Source of the DNA: Adineta steineri
Taxonomy: Eukaryota > Rotifera > Eurotatoria > Adinetida > Adinetidae
Length of the DNA stretch: 64,000 nt
Direction: 5' to 3'
NCBI GenBank assembly: GCA_905250115.1
Contig: CAJNOI010000084.1
Coordinates: forward strand, 338,582 to 402,581
Every line of letters begins with the position of its first letter. The stretch's first letter is position 1. Below the pieces are notes generated by a model. It searched no databases. It was given only the letters and a program-made list of their open reading frames with translations, and was not told the DNA's origin. The position numbers and the translations under genes were made by a program. Shown here piece after piece: positions 10,801 to 22,979 of this stretch.

Positions 10801-12993
10801 TCAACTGATCTTAGTTCACAAATATTTCATACATGTCAATTGATTGGTATACGACATAAACAAATACTTGCTACTAAACGTAATGATTTGTTACCATTTG
10901 AATCTAATTCAACATGTCGAATGTTAATTGATATTATTGATGGAAATAAAATGAGTGAAGAAAATCAAACAGCTATCAATCATACTCTTGATGAAATAGC
11001 ACAAATAGAACGACGTGTTGTTCATACAGAACAGGGTGTTCAAAATATAACAAAATTAGTGAAACGTCAAGAATTAAATGTAAATATTTTTATTTTATTT
11101 TATAAAATATTTGAGATTAATCTAAAAAAAACTTTCATTCATATCTCTTTATTCCATATTTTGTAGAGTTCGATCAGTCAGTATTCTTCAGAATATATTT
11201 CATCATTATTTAATCATCCTCAAAATGATTCTATCGCTAATGCTACTACTACTACTACTGACTATTTAAATCGAATTGAGAATCGATTAGATGCTATAGC
11301 TTCTGAGATACAAACACTTCGAGATCATTTGCAATTAATCCGTCAACATTTTCTTTCAAAACAATAATAATCTTGATTTTTTTTTTCAAATTTCTCTCTA
11401 TATATATGTACATAGATAACTAATCTTGATGCACGTGTAAATACTGTTGATACACATATAAATGATATTAATGAACAACTTGAACATCATGCTCATGAAC
11501 TTGAACGTATTGATGCCAAAACATTAAGTTATGTTCCAACAGAATGGGGTCGTGATGTATGTACACTTCTTAATGTTCGTGCAAATAATGATTGGCGTTT
11601 ACTTGGTAAACGTTTTGGTTATTCAACAAGTGAATTAAAACATTGGGCTATGCAATTAGATCCAACAATGTCTTTACTTAATGAATGGTTTATGACACAT
11701 AAAGCTGATGAAGCAACATATGGACTTGTTAAAATGTTAAATGAAATAGGTCGACAAGATGCTGAACAAATTATTCGTAAAGCTATGTCAAATGCCGGTG
11801 AACTTATACCAGATGATTTACCTATGGATATTAAACGTCTTCCACCTATTTTTCTTTCTTATCAATGGGGTTCACAAAAGGCTGTTGGAAAATTAAAAAC
11901 AAATCTTGAACAAGCTGGTTATTCTTGTTGGATGGATACAGGTGAAATGGGTGGTGGAGATAAATTATTTGCTAAAATCGATGCTGGAATACGTGGAGCA
12001 AAAGTTGTTATTTGTTGTATTAATAAAAATTATGCTCAATCTGATAATTGTTCACGTGAAGTTCATTTAACAATAAGTACAGGTAAACCATTAATTCCAT
12101 TACAAATGGAGAAACAATCATGGCCACCTGAAGGAGCACTCGGACCAATTATGAGTGAATATTTATATATACGTTTTTTTGATCGAAAATCAAACGATGA
12201 AAATTATTGGCCAGCTGATAAATTTACCGAATTACTTGGTCAAATTCGTTATCATGTTGCACCAGATCCAGATATGATTACTGAACAATATCATAATTGG
12301 TTTGTACCACGTGTTGATAATCTAATATTTCTTCAACCAACAACAACAACGCCTACTGCTACTACTACGACTACAAATGATAAAAAAGATAAAGCAATCA
12401 TTAATGATGATACACCACTTGTTATAACTCATCCACAAGTTATGATTTCATATCAATGGGATTATCAAAATGATATTATTATTTTATATAATAAATTAAC
12501 ACAATTAGGTTATCGTTGTTGGCTTGATATATTTCAAATGGGTGGTGGTGATTCATTATTTGAAAAGATTGATACTGGTATTCGTCATGCAAAATGTATT
12601 ATATCATGTGTTACACCAAAATATACAAAATCAATTAATTGTCGACGAGAAATGGCTTTAGCGGATGCTCTAGAAAAATTAATTCTACCATTATTAATTG
12701 AAGATACAAAGTCATGGCCACCAGCTGGTCCAATGGCAATGGTTTTTGCTGAAAGATCTTATATTGATTTTCGAAATCCAAAACCTGATCAACAACGATG
12801 GAGTGGAAAAGAATTTGAATCAGTATTAGCTAAATTAAAGCAAGCTATACCTGAAGTACAAACAGAAAAACCTCAACGACATTTACTTGATATGCAACGA
12901 CCAACTACAGCAATTAAACGAAATGAAAATAAATTGAAACGAATTGGAAGTGCACCAATTATACCAGAAAGTCGAGCATGTTCAATTATGTAG
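7808..12993 (+). CDS. Armadillo-like / coiled-coil / Death / double-TIR protein (long isoform)
   Basis: Exons are 7808-8379, 8869-9817, 9869-10267, 10372-11079 and 11416-12993, all phase-consistent and giving about 1,400 residues. The first ~870 residues are alpha-helical repeat-like and recall the N-terminal armadillo-like part of VEPH1/Melted (recognition from memory, tentative). A coiled coil spans the 11079/11416 junction. It is followed by a Death-like domain (about residues 913-1005) and two TIR domains (about 1020-1160 and 1218-1350). Each TIR has a box-1 like motif (FLSYQWG, MISYQWD), a GGGD motif, and the Glu at the SARM1 catalytic position (SREV at 12058, RREM at 12649). Likely a cytosolic signalling scaffold, possibly an NAD+ hydrolase. 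The C terminus, ACSIM, is not a CAAX box. No transmembrane segment is seen. Confidence 0.85.
11167..11367 (+). CDS. Alternative terminal exon giving a TIR-less isoform
   Basis: This exon follows a consensus acceptor (TTTTGTAG) and is in the same phase 0 as the downstream exon at 11416. It encodes 66 residues with a coiled-coil-like stretch (IENRLDAIASEIQTL) and then TAA TAA. There is no usable donor before the stop, so including it ends the protein at about 942 residues without Death or TIR domains. Skipping it joins the exon ending at 11079 to 11416 in frame. Alternatively, the two parts could be separate genes only 48 bp apart, but the continuous coiled coil and matched phase argue against that. 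Confidence 0.6.
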   Translation, partial: SSISQYSSEYISSLFNHPQNDSIANATTTTTDYLNRIENRLDAIASEIQTLRDHLQLIRQHFLSKQ

Positions 12994-14109
12994 ATCTTTA
13001 TATTTTGCTTTTTGTGATTAATATTATTTTTGAATTGATTAAATAAAATAATAAATGATTGACATACATATCTATATCATACAAGTTTATTATAAAACAG
13101 AGATTAACTTAGAATGATTATTCAAAAATCTATTGTTTTATGAATTAAATAATTACACAAGAATTTGATCTTCAAGTGTATTATATTATTCAGTGCAAAT
13201 AACGAAAGTACGTCTGAATTATAAAAAAAATGCGCCATTTGTTGCTATTATTCTTTTATTAAAAAAACAATGTTTCAATGTACATAATACAATTTTAATC
13301 ATGCAAATGAATCATTGAAAAAATGATTCACATTAATAGTAGCACTTGAAATAAGTTATAAAAAATATGAATATGAACATCGTAATAGATTAAATCCATA
13401 TTTATCCTATTACAAGAATATGAATGAAAAATTATCCTGAAAGAATGCCGTTACAATAGTCGTTTAATATATTTCACCGTTTGCAATAATTAATTCGAGT
13501 AGAAAATTGTTTCACAATCTGATGAATTTATATTTATGCAATAAATTTCTATGCCGACATAGTACAGTCTTTTATGAAATAGGAAGATAAATAAAGCCGA
13601 TGGAACTATTTGAAAAGAGTTGTAAACATAAACAATCATATAAGATGATGATTTGAAAGTATATTCAATCTTTTGTTTTGATCTAAGCAAAACATAAGTA
13701 TTTTCTTTTTAAAAATAAAAAAATAATTATTATGACTTAGAGCGATAGAAAATGGTTGTTTGTTTCATTTTGAGCATGTTTTACTATTGATCTCAAGAAC
13801 TATTTTGCGTTTCAAATAATAGAATATTGTTTAATGTATTCTACGTATGATGGAAATAATTACTCAATAAAAAAAAGGTATTATATATGTCTGTTTTAAT
13901 TTTTTCTTGTTATAGAGTACTGAAATAAATTTTACATTGTTGTTAATGTCCTTCTGATGCATTTTGTAATAATATGCGCATTTTGAATCTTTTTAAAATA
14001 TTAAAAAGAAAGCACTCAATATAATTACAGATTTACAATTTTTGTTTTATTAATAAAGAAATATATATTATATACATAAAAATCTTATTTTAATTATTTC
14101 TTATTACGA
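12994..14109. other. Intergenic, AT-rich
   Basis: This lies between the 3' ends of two converging genes. It contains only short AT-rich frames and several AATAAA-like signals on both strands. No gene is supported. Confidence 0.6.
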
Positions 14110-14712
14110 TCAATGATTATCGAGATATTTTTGTAAATTATGAAGATGTGTAGGAATATGGGTACCACATGTGTGACAATATTCATTATCAGATTTAACT
14201 TTTGAATTATGTACAGATGATTGTTTCGTTGTTTTTGATGGAATTAAATTTAGTAGAAGGTCATCATCTATATCGTAATCATCATCATCATCACTTATAA
14301 TTATACCTTGTGTATTAGTATTAGCTTTTTGATCCTTATTGATTTTAGGATTATAGACAGGACCTTTGGAAATAGAATTCTGAGGTCGTATTTGCTGTAA
14401 ATAATTGCTTTGATATTGAAGTCTAGGAGGTAATTGATTAAATCTGGCTTGTACTGGTTTTGGTAGTCTCTGAGGATTTTGTGTTGGTCGTATTAGATGC
14501 GATACGTATTGATTCGGACGGATTGTATGCTGTGCAATATTAAAACGATCAAAAGATTGATTGACAAATGGTGGAGAACCATTTTTGTAATTAGCTGGAG
14601 TTACAAAACGATAGGATTGTGATAAATGATCTGGATATGCAACGTAATTTGGTTGCTCCATAGTTGTTTGTATAAATGTTTTTTTGTAGTGATCAAACTC
14701 TGATGTAATCAT
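14110..14712 (-). CDS. Uncharacterised 200-residue protein with acidic SIM-like motif and CxxC/H tail
   Basis: Intronless frame, not recognised as a known family. The first two thirds are rich in Asn, Gln, Pro and Arg and look disordered. Near residues 138-155 a hydrophobic core GIIIS is followed by a run of Asp, the arrangement of a SUMO-interaction motif. The C terminus carries CHTCGTH then HLH, a possible single zinc-binding knuckle. No signal peptide or membrane segment is seen. These traits would suit a nuclear adaptor, but that is inference. The composition is far from random AT-rich frames and the 3' end has a polyadenylation-like signal near 14040 on this strand, so the gene is probably real. 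Confidence 0.55.
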   Translation of the reverse strand: MITSEFDHYKKTFIQTTMEQPNYVAYPDHLSQSYRFVTPANYKNGSPPFVNQSFDRFNIAQHTIRPNQYVSHLIRPTQNPQRLPKPVQARFNQLPPRLQYQSNYLQQIRPQNSISKGPVYNPKINKDQKANTNTQGIIISDDDDDYDIDDDLLLNLIPSKTTKQSSVHNSKVKSDNEYCHTCGTHIPTHLHNLQKYLDNH

Positions 14713-15602
14713 ATAACGTAAAAGAAAAAAATATGCAAAAAAAGGAACTCATTTTAGTTGTTGTTGTTAACAACATAGAATAAAATTGTTTTTGAGTGTT
14801 TTTGACGAATTTAAAAGAATGATTAACTACTCATACATATATATCTAGGTGGAGTTTGGAATGAAAAAAATGTACATTTTCGAAATGACGATTAAACGCA
14901 AAGTATCTTTTTTTCCATTCAGTCTATCCTCCTTGAGAAAACAAATAGCTAGAACGAAATACTGTCATATTAGTTTTTTAATTAATAAATTCACTAGATC
15001 TTTTTTTTGTGTAAAATATATACGAAACTTTATTTGATAAAGAATATGTAATGAATTATTTACATATATGTAGTGATATAAGCGATTTTGAGTTATAGAA
15101 AGAATCGATTTGGTTTCATTCTATCTCTCTCTCTCTCTCCCTCTTACTTTAATTTTCATTTCATTTCTAAGATTTCTTTTTTGAAGCTTCAATATGCTTT
15201 TTTTCTTCTTATGATCCTAATTTTTTTCTTGTTTAACTATAGTAGTTTTCATCGGTCATTTCTTTTCTCTTCTTTTTTTTTCAATTTGTTTCTTTTTTTC
15301 ATTTCATTAGTAACATGCATCGTTTTTTTCTTATTCTTGAATAGTATTTTGATTTTTGCTTTCCTTCTTTTTTTACGTCTTTCATTTTTTTATCCGTCTA
15401 ATTTTGTTCAAGGTTGGCAACGCGTCCTATTGATTGAAAATTCTTATGAAATATTATTTTTCAACTTATTATTGTTGTCTCGTTCGCAACTGATTCAATC
15501 AAATAACAACAACAACAGCTACTCGGTGCCGAAGCGTAAATACAAAAGCAGAATCAGAATTGTCATTTTTATAAGCATACCGATACTATAATATTTCTTT
15601 CA
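14713..15602. other. Intergenic, pyrimidine-rich on + strand
   Basis: This is the shared upstream region of two divergent genes. It includes a CT-dinucleotide tract near 15123-15143 and long T-runs that create Phe/Leu-rich frames with no domain content. Confidence 0.55.
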
Positions 15603-18600
15603 ATGAAAATGAAGTCGAGTGTTTCTCTACTTCTATTGTTAATGATTTTTTCCATTGGTAATTTTAGTTCAATTATTAAATAAATGATCTTTATTTTAAT
15701 TACTTTTCCCTATAGATGTGGTTCATTGTCAAGATTGTTCCGTTACATCATGGAGTACTTGGGCTTGCAGTGTTACTTGGTATGTCAAAAGAAATTATCA
15801 TTTTTCTTTTGTTTTAATAAATAAGAATTCTTTATTTTCTTTAGTGGCAATGGTACTTTTGCAAGAGTAATAATAATTAATTTTTTTTTAATTTTAATAA
15901 TGATATAAAATTATATTTTGTTTTAGTCAAGAGACTGTATAACTAATTTTACAGTTACATGCAATACATGTCCGGAATTACCCGCCAATACTTCTCATCA
16001 AGTTCAAACGATGGATTGCATACGCGATCCATGTCCGTTTTGTACATGGACAAATTATACTGTATATCCATGTTCGGCATCATGTGGCACTGGCTTTCAA
16101 TTACAAACACGTCAGTGTTTAACACCTAGTGGCCAAGCATGTGGTACATGTGTTGGTAGTGATGTAGTATCAGCAGCTTGTGCAGATTTACCAGCCTGTC
16201 CTGGTTCGTATAGATTCTATTTTGTTTAATTATAATAAAACTTAAACGTTTTTTTTTCGACTTTTCAAAGATTCATGTCCACTCTATAGTCATCTAGAAC
16301 GAAATTATACCGATTGTGGTGTCACGTGTCAAAATCGCACTGGTACTTTAAATTGTTCAGTACAAAGTGTTGGATGTGTATGTGATTCTGGTTACTTTCG
16401 AGAGACCGCTGGAGGATCATGTATACGAGAATGCGATTGTGGTTGTATTGATTCGTCATCGATTTATCGCCGAGTAAGTTTCTTTTCTTTGTTTCTTAAA
16501 TTTTATCTAATATTTTTTATAGTTAAATGAAGTATGGAATGGAACATGTGCTACATATTCATGTACTACGGGTGGTGTTATTAATCAAATTGGAACTATT
16601 TGCAATACCAGTAAGAGAACGATTAAAACATAGGAATAATTTTTATTTAATTTGTTTTTATTTCTATAGGTGTTTTACCTACTCCAGGTAAATTTCATGG
16701 GATAAAAGAATTTTTTTTCTCTTTAATAATATTATATTGATTAATAGTGAATGGTGGTTGGAGTGCTTGGGTAGATTCTTCTCCGATTGTTTGTTCAGCA
16801 ACTTGGTATATTATTTTTAAAAACATTTGAATATATATAATATTTTATTTTTCTTGTTTTTTTTTTCGTCTAGTGGCAATGGTTCACGACCACAGTGAGA
16901 AAAAAATATTTTTTTTGTTTTGAATATATAATCGCTTACATAATCATATTTAAAATTAGATTTCGTACTTGTACAAATCCAACACCAGAATTTGGTGGTT
17001 TATATTGCAATGGTTCAGGCGTACAATTAATTATTTGTTCAACTAATATTACATGTCCTGGATCGGATACTTGGGGAAGTTGGTCTACATGGAGTGGATG
17101 TAGTGTAACTTGTGGTAATGGTACTCAAACATCTTATCGAAATTGTACAAGTGCATCATCTTCTGGATCGGGTACCGCTTCTTGTAATGGATCAAGTATT
17201 AATACAACCACTTGTTATAGAGGATCTTGTCCAAGTATGATGTCTTAATTATTAAAATTAATTAAATAATAATTTTTGAATTCTATTTTTCTTAGTCGAT
17301 GGAACATGGACTAATTTTAGTAGTTACTCACCATGTTCAGGAATTTGTTCATTAGGTTTACAAGCTAGTCGTCGTACTTGTGTTAATGAAACAGCTGGTG
17401 GTATGACATGTTCTGGTTATGGACTTCAATTTGTTAATTGTTCAGGATATAATGATTCATATGAATGTGATGGTATGTATAGATAAATAAATTTTAAAAG
17501 TAGATACAAAAAACAAATATTGTTTTGTTTTAAAAACAGTTACTGGTTATTGGAGTAATTGGACTAATGTTAGTAGTTGTTCTGCATCATGTGGTATTGG
17601 ATATCAGTATCAAACACGACAATGTCTTGGTGTTGGTTATGGTTGTGTTGGTGAAGCAATTAATGTCACAACTTGTAATACAAGTATTAGTTGTCCAGGT
17701 ATATAAAAATGATGCATAATACGAATTGTTTCTTGAAAAAACTTTCTTCTGTTTATTTTATAGTTGATGGAAATTGGACGATTTGGTCAAATTGGTCTTC
17801 ATGTCCAGCAACATGTGGTACAGCTACAATATATCGTATGTTATTTAATTCAAAATAATAATTAATTGCAATCAATCATCTTTCTATAGGTACACGTAAT
17901 TGTACTGGTGCAGCTAATGGTGGTGTTTGTTTGGGTTCAACTGTTGACACACTATTATGTGATACAAATGTTACTTGTAATTGTAAGTTAAAATAATATT
18001 TGTTTTTTTTCTTCGTTTTTTATTATTTTCTTTGATTTTAGCAAATCCTTATAATGCCAGTAAGATAAAATTATATTTCGTAAAAAATAGATTATTTCTA
18101 TTTGTTAATAATTAGCTAATGGAGGTTATACTGCATGGTCAAATTGGAGTTCTTGTTCTAGTACATGTGGTACGGGTGTACAAGTACAAACAAGGTTTGA
18201 TTGATTCTTAATTTATTTTTTAATTATTATTTTTTCTTTATTAATTAGATCATGTACTAATCCTTTACCACGATATGGTGGTAGTTATTGTGTTGGATCT
18301 CCTATAAATGTTATGTCTTGTAATTCTACACAACCATGTCCAGTAAATGGTAATTGGACAACTTGGTCATCCTTTTCAGCATGTAGTGGTACATGTGGAA
18401 ATAGCACAATGTCACGTGTGGTAAGTTAACATATTACAATTATTGTTGAACTATTAAGTAAATAATTAATTTATATGTAGCGTCTTTGTGCAAATCCACC
18501 TCCGATGAATGGTGGTCAAGAATGTAATGGAGCAGCAGTTGATATAGAATCATGTGCAACTGGTATTCCTTGTCCTGTTGATGGAGTTTGGGGAAATTGG

Positions 18601-21600
18601 AGTATGTTGTAAAATAATATTTTTTTATATAATATTCTATGTTTATATTCATATATTCAAGCATTGACCACATCATGTGTGGGCACCTGTGGTAATGGAA
18701 CAGAAATTTATACACGTGTTTGTACACAACCAATTGGTGGAGGTCTTATGTGTACTGGTCCAACGCAATTAATAGAAACATGTGATCTTGATCGACCATG
18801 TCCAGGTAAGTTAAATATTCAATTTAATAGATCTTCATCTAATACATATATACATTTCTAGTTGATGGTGGCTGGAGTGATTGGAGTAATTTTACAGCAT
18901 GTAGTGTTACATGTGGTATTGGTGTTTATTCACGAGTACATTATTTTTTAATAAAAGACAAAACAATGATTAATATCAATATTTAAATATTCTAGGTTCG
19001 TGATTGTGATAATCCAGTACCAAGTTATGGTGGAGATTTATGTGTTGGTCCACCACTTGAAACAGCTTATTGTTTTCCAAATGTATCTTGTCCAAGTAAA
19101 TTTTAATAAAATAAAATTTTCTTTTTTTTTCTTAAATTATATTATTTCTTGTATTTAGTTAATGGTGGATGGACTACTTGGACAAATTGGACAAGTTGTT
19201 CATTGACATGTTCCGGTGGTATACAAACACGAATAAGGTATTGTGTGATCTATGATATTTTATATGTATGAAGAAAAAAATGTTTATCTATAGAAATTGT
19301 ACAAATCCAACACCAGCTAATAATGGAATTCCATGTATTGGATCAAATTATCAATATGCAACGTGCAATGATGATATACCTTGTGTTATAAGTATGTATT
19401 GATTTTTATTCAGAAATATGTAATAATATTTTCATTTTGTATTGTAGTAACTTCAGCTAATCCAGGTAAGTTTTTCTAATTCTTTTTAAATAAATTATAT
19501 CGTTGTTTAATAGTGAATGGAACTTGGAGTGATTGGGCAAGTTGGGGTTCATGTGCAAGTTCATGTGGTAACGGAACTCAAACACGTAAGTTTTATTTAA
19601 GAAAATGAAATATTTTCTTATTCAATATAAATTTTCTATAGGATATCGTAATTGTACGGGACAATCCAATGGTGGTTATCCATGCATTGGTGGAGCTATT
19701 AGCTATCAAGCATGTAGTACCAATATAACATGTCCAAGTAATTAATTTTTGGAATAAAAATTTTAAAATATATTATTCATTATAGTTGATGGTGGTTGGT
19801 CAAATTATACAAGCTATGGACCATGTTCGGCAACGTATGTATTCGTTCATATTTACGAATATTAGAAATATAATTATTTTTAGTTGTGGTAATGGATCAC
19901 AAACACGTACACGTGATTGTAATTCACCTATTCCACAATATGGAGGTAATAGAAAATATTTAATTATTTTCTCTATATATATAATAAAAATCTTATATAG
20001 GAGCACAATGTGTTGGTGATTCTAAACAAGCACAATTATGTTCATCAACTGTACCTTGTCCAAGTATGAAATATTTATAAATAAACAAACTTTTGTTTTT
20101 AATAAAGAATTTATATGAATGATTATAGTCGATGGTGGATGGTCAAATTGGACAAGATCAGCATGTTCAGCAACATGTGGAGTTGGTTATCGACTTCGAC
20201 AAAGGTAAAAATTAAAGAAAGCTAATAAAAGAATAACTAAACTTTTTCATCTACTAGAAATTGTTCAAATCCAACACCACAATTTGGTGGTATTAATTGT
20301 ATTGGTTCAGGAGTTGATACAGTTTTATGTAATGTTTCTAATGTTACTTGTCCAGGTAAAAGATCAAATAATTCGTAAAATAGAGTTTTATTGATTAATA
20401 TTAGTTATGGGAACTTGGAGTAGTTGGGTAAATGTTACCAATTGTTCAGTAAGAATAAATTTTTAGTTAAATTTTAAAATATTTTAAGCGTTATATAGGC
20501 TTCATGTAGTTATGGTATTATTATACGTAATCGAACATGTCTACCAGCGGGTTCAGCAAATTGTGTTGGTGATTCAGTTCAAGTTGATTCATGTGATTCA
20601 GGTGTTGGTTGTACTAGTATGTATTTATATGATTGTTTTCTTTAGAATAATATTTATGATTCTCTATTTTAGCTCCAGCATCATGGGATTCAGGTAAATA
20701 TCATTTTTATTAATAGATACATAAACTAATAATACATATTTATATAATCAGTTACTGGTAATTGGAGTCAATGGTCTGATTGGACATCGTGTTCTGCAAG
20801 CTGTGGAAATGGTACTCAATATCAAACAAGGTAAAATCATAGATTTTTATATAATTATTATATATATTACTTAATTATCACATAGAGCTTGTAATAATTC
20901 AATGCCTTCATCTGGTGGATCATTATGTGTTGGTGATTCTTTACGAACACAAACCTGTAATTCAAATGTTACTTGTCCAATTAATGGTAATTGGAGTGAC
21001 TGGGGAAGTTTTTCGCCGTGTAGTACAACTTGTGGTCCAGGCATTCAAACTCGAGTACGTATTATTTCTATAAATTTACATTTTATATATGATTTTGAAT
21101 TAAATATTTAGACTCGATATTGTAATAATACAAATAATTTTAATGAATTGTGTATTGGACAAGCATTAGATGTAGAAAATTGTAATCAAAATACAACATG
21201 TCCTGGTATGTAGTTTTTATTTGGAGTAAAAGATAGAGTTCATTCTGTGTATGTATGTATTTCTTTGTAGCTGCTGGTGTTTGGGCAGGTTGGACTGATT
21301 GGAGTGTATGTAGTGGTAGTTGTGGTTATGGTCTTCAAGTTCGGTAAGTGATTATTTAATATTATAAGTTTTCATTTTTTTTGAAATTGATTTATTTAGA
21401 ACACGAAATTGTACAGTAACAACAGGAGGTGAACAATGTCCGGAATCACCATTACAAAGTCAAAAGTGTAATACAAATATAACATGTCCAGGTTAGTAAA
21501 TAATTTTATTTTACTATTGTATTTAATAATAAATATTCTAGTTGACGGTGGATGGGGAAGTTGGACAAATTGGACAAGTTGTTCATCAACTTCATGTAAT

Positions 21601-22931
21601 GCTGGTACTAGTTATCGTTTTCGTAATTGTGATACTCCTTCACCTTCTAATGGGTAAGTTAAATAGATATAACTGAATGTTTATTTTCATATTTTATTAA
21701 AAGTGGACAATTATGTGCGGGTAATGCAATCGATACATTAATATGTTATGGATTAAGTACTTGTCCCATCGATGGTGGATGGACAACATGGACTAGTTGG
21801 TCATCATGTTCATCAACATGTGTTGGTGGTCATCAATATCGATATCGAAATTGTTCTAATCCTGCACCATCTAATGGTGGTTTATCATGTGTTGGCTCAT
21901 CAACTGAAATTGATGGTGCATGTGGAAATACTACATGTGGTATGTCAATCGATTTTTTAAAAGAAATCAAATGTTTATATTATTTTTATTCTTATTTTTA
22001 GGATCGTCGCCAACTGCTAGTAAGTTTTTGAAAAAATGAACAGCATACGAGAATAAATATCTATTTCAATTAGGTATTGGTGTATGGCAAAGTTGGAATT
22101 CATGGTCAGGATGTGCAGCAACATGTATGAATAAATTTAGTTATATTTTTGATTTATTTAAATAATTTTGTTTTTTTTATTCACTTCTTAGGTGGACTTG
22201 GTATTAGTCGACGGGCAAGAATTTGTAATACAACTGGTCTACCTTGTGTTGGTTCATATTATGAGATACAATCATGTAATACATCTATTAATTGTCCTGT
22301 TGATGGTGTTTGGAGTGGTTGGGGTAATTATTCGGATTGTACCGCTTCATGTGGTAATGGTATACAAACACGTACGCGAATTTGTACTGGTCAATCTGAT
22401 GGTGGACAACCATGTTTTGGTTCAGCGACACAAACAATTTCATGTGCTACAAATGTAACTTGTCCAGGTTTGACTATTTTTTTGTTCTTAGTAGAGATGA
22501 TTGAATGATATTCATTTTTGTTTTGAAATATTTTAGTTGATGGTCAATGGACAACATGGAGTTCACAATGTCCTTGTTCAGCTACGTGTGGTGCTGGAGT
22601 TGTAAGATAATCTTTAAACTAATAAGAAAAAATTATTTCTATATACTATAGACTGTTCGTACACGTACTTGTGCACAAATAATACCAACATTTGGTGGTG
22701 TGTCATGTCCTGGTGCTTCACTACTTTATGAATCATGTACAGCTGCACAAAATTGTTCAAGTATATTTATTTCAAATAGAAATTTCAATGAATGCATCTT
22801 TCTTTTTTTTTGTCATTTAGTTGATGGACAATGGGGCTCATGGAATGCATGGTCAGCTTGTTCAGCTACTTGTGGTAAAACTTCAACGAAATATACAACA
22901 CGAGCTTGTAATAGTCCAGCACCATTATATG
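15603..22931 (+). CDS. Giant secreted TSP1-repeat protein with one TIL domain, 3' partial at gap
   Basis: The start is at 15603, with a signal peptide ([18 protein letters not shown]) split by the first intron. I count 25 thrombospondin type-1 repeats, two before and 23 after a trypsin-inhibitor-like (TIL) Cys-rich domain at about 16272-16620. A typical repeat reads VDGGWSxW..CSATCGNG..R.C..C.G....C.....CP. Each repeat generally has one intron after the CG.G region and one phase-1 intron after the final CP(G/S), so repeats are phase 1-1 modules. N-glycosylation sequons (NWT, NGT, NVT) are frequent. The last visible exon ends at 22931 inside repeat 25, and the gap at 22980 removes the rest. 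It is probably an extracellular matrix or mucus protein in the SCO-spondin/hemicentin style. The 3' end and total size are unknown. Confidence 0.88.
16670..16687 (+). other. 18-nt microexon between TIL region and TSP1 repeat 3
   Basis: It is flanked by a CTATAG acceptor and a GTAAAT donor. Phase 1-1 joins give the linker SVLPTPV, reading on into NGGWSAW. Confidence 0.7.
18042..18059 (+). other. 18-nt microexon between TSP1 repeats 7 and 8
   Basis: It has a TTTTAG acceptor and a GTAAGA donor. The phase 1-1 join gives CNSNPYNATNGGYTAW. Confidence 0.7.
19448..19465 (+). other. 18-nt microexon between TSP1 repeats 12 and 13
   Basis: It has a TTGTAG acceptor and a GTAAGT donor. The phase 1-1 join gives VIITSANPVNGTW. 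Confidence 0.7.
20673..20693 (+). other. 21-nt microexon between TSP1 repeats 16 and 17
   Basis: It has a TTTTAG acceptor and a GTAAAT donor. The phase 1-1 join gives GCTTPASWDSVTGNW. Confidence 0.7.
22002..22019 (+). other. 18-nt microexon between TSP1 repeats 21 and 22
   Basis: It has a TTTTAG acceptor and a GTAAGT donor. The phase 1-1 join gives CGSSPTASIGVW. Confidence 0.7.
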
Positions 22932-22979
22932 GTAAATAGAAATATAATATAATATATTCAATAAATAATGAGAAAAAAA

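Noticed and set aside
15088-15591. 167-codon frame upstream of the TSP1 gene
   Set aside because: It arises from T-rich sequence (Phe, Leu, Ser and Ile dominate), has no domain or motif, and lies in the upstream region of a well-supported gene.
15604-22931. A CRISPR-like array suggested by the regular spacing of repeats
   Set aside because: The periodicity is at protein level (TSP1 modules with introns), the DNA repeats are diverged, and the genome is eukaryotic.
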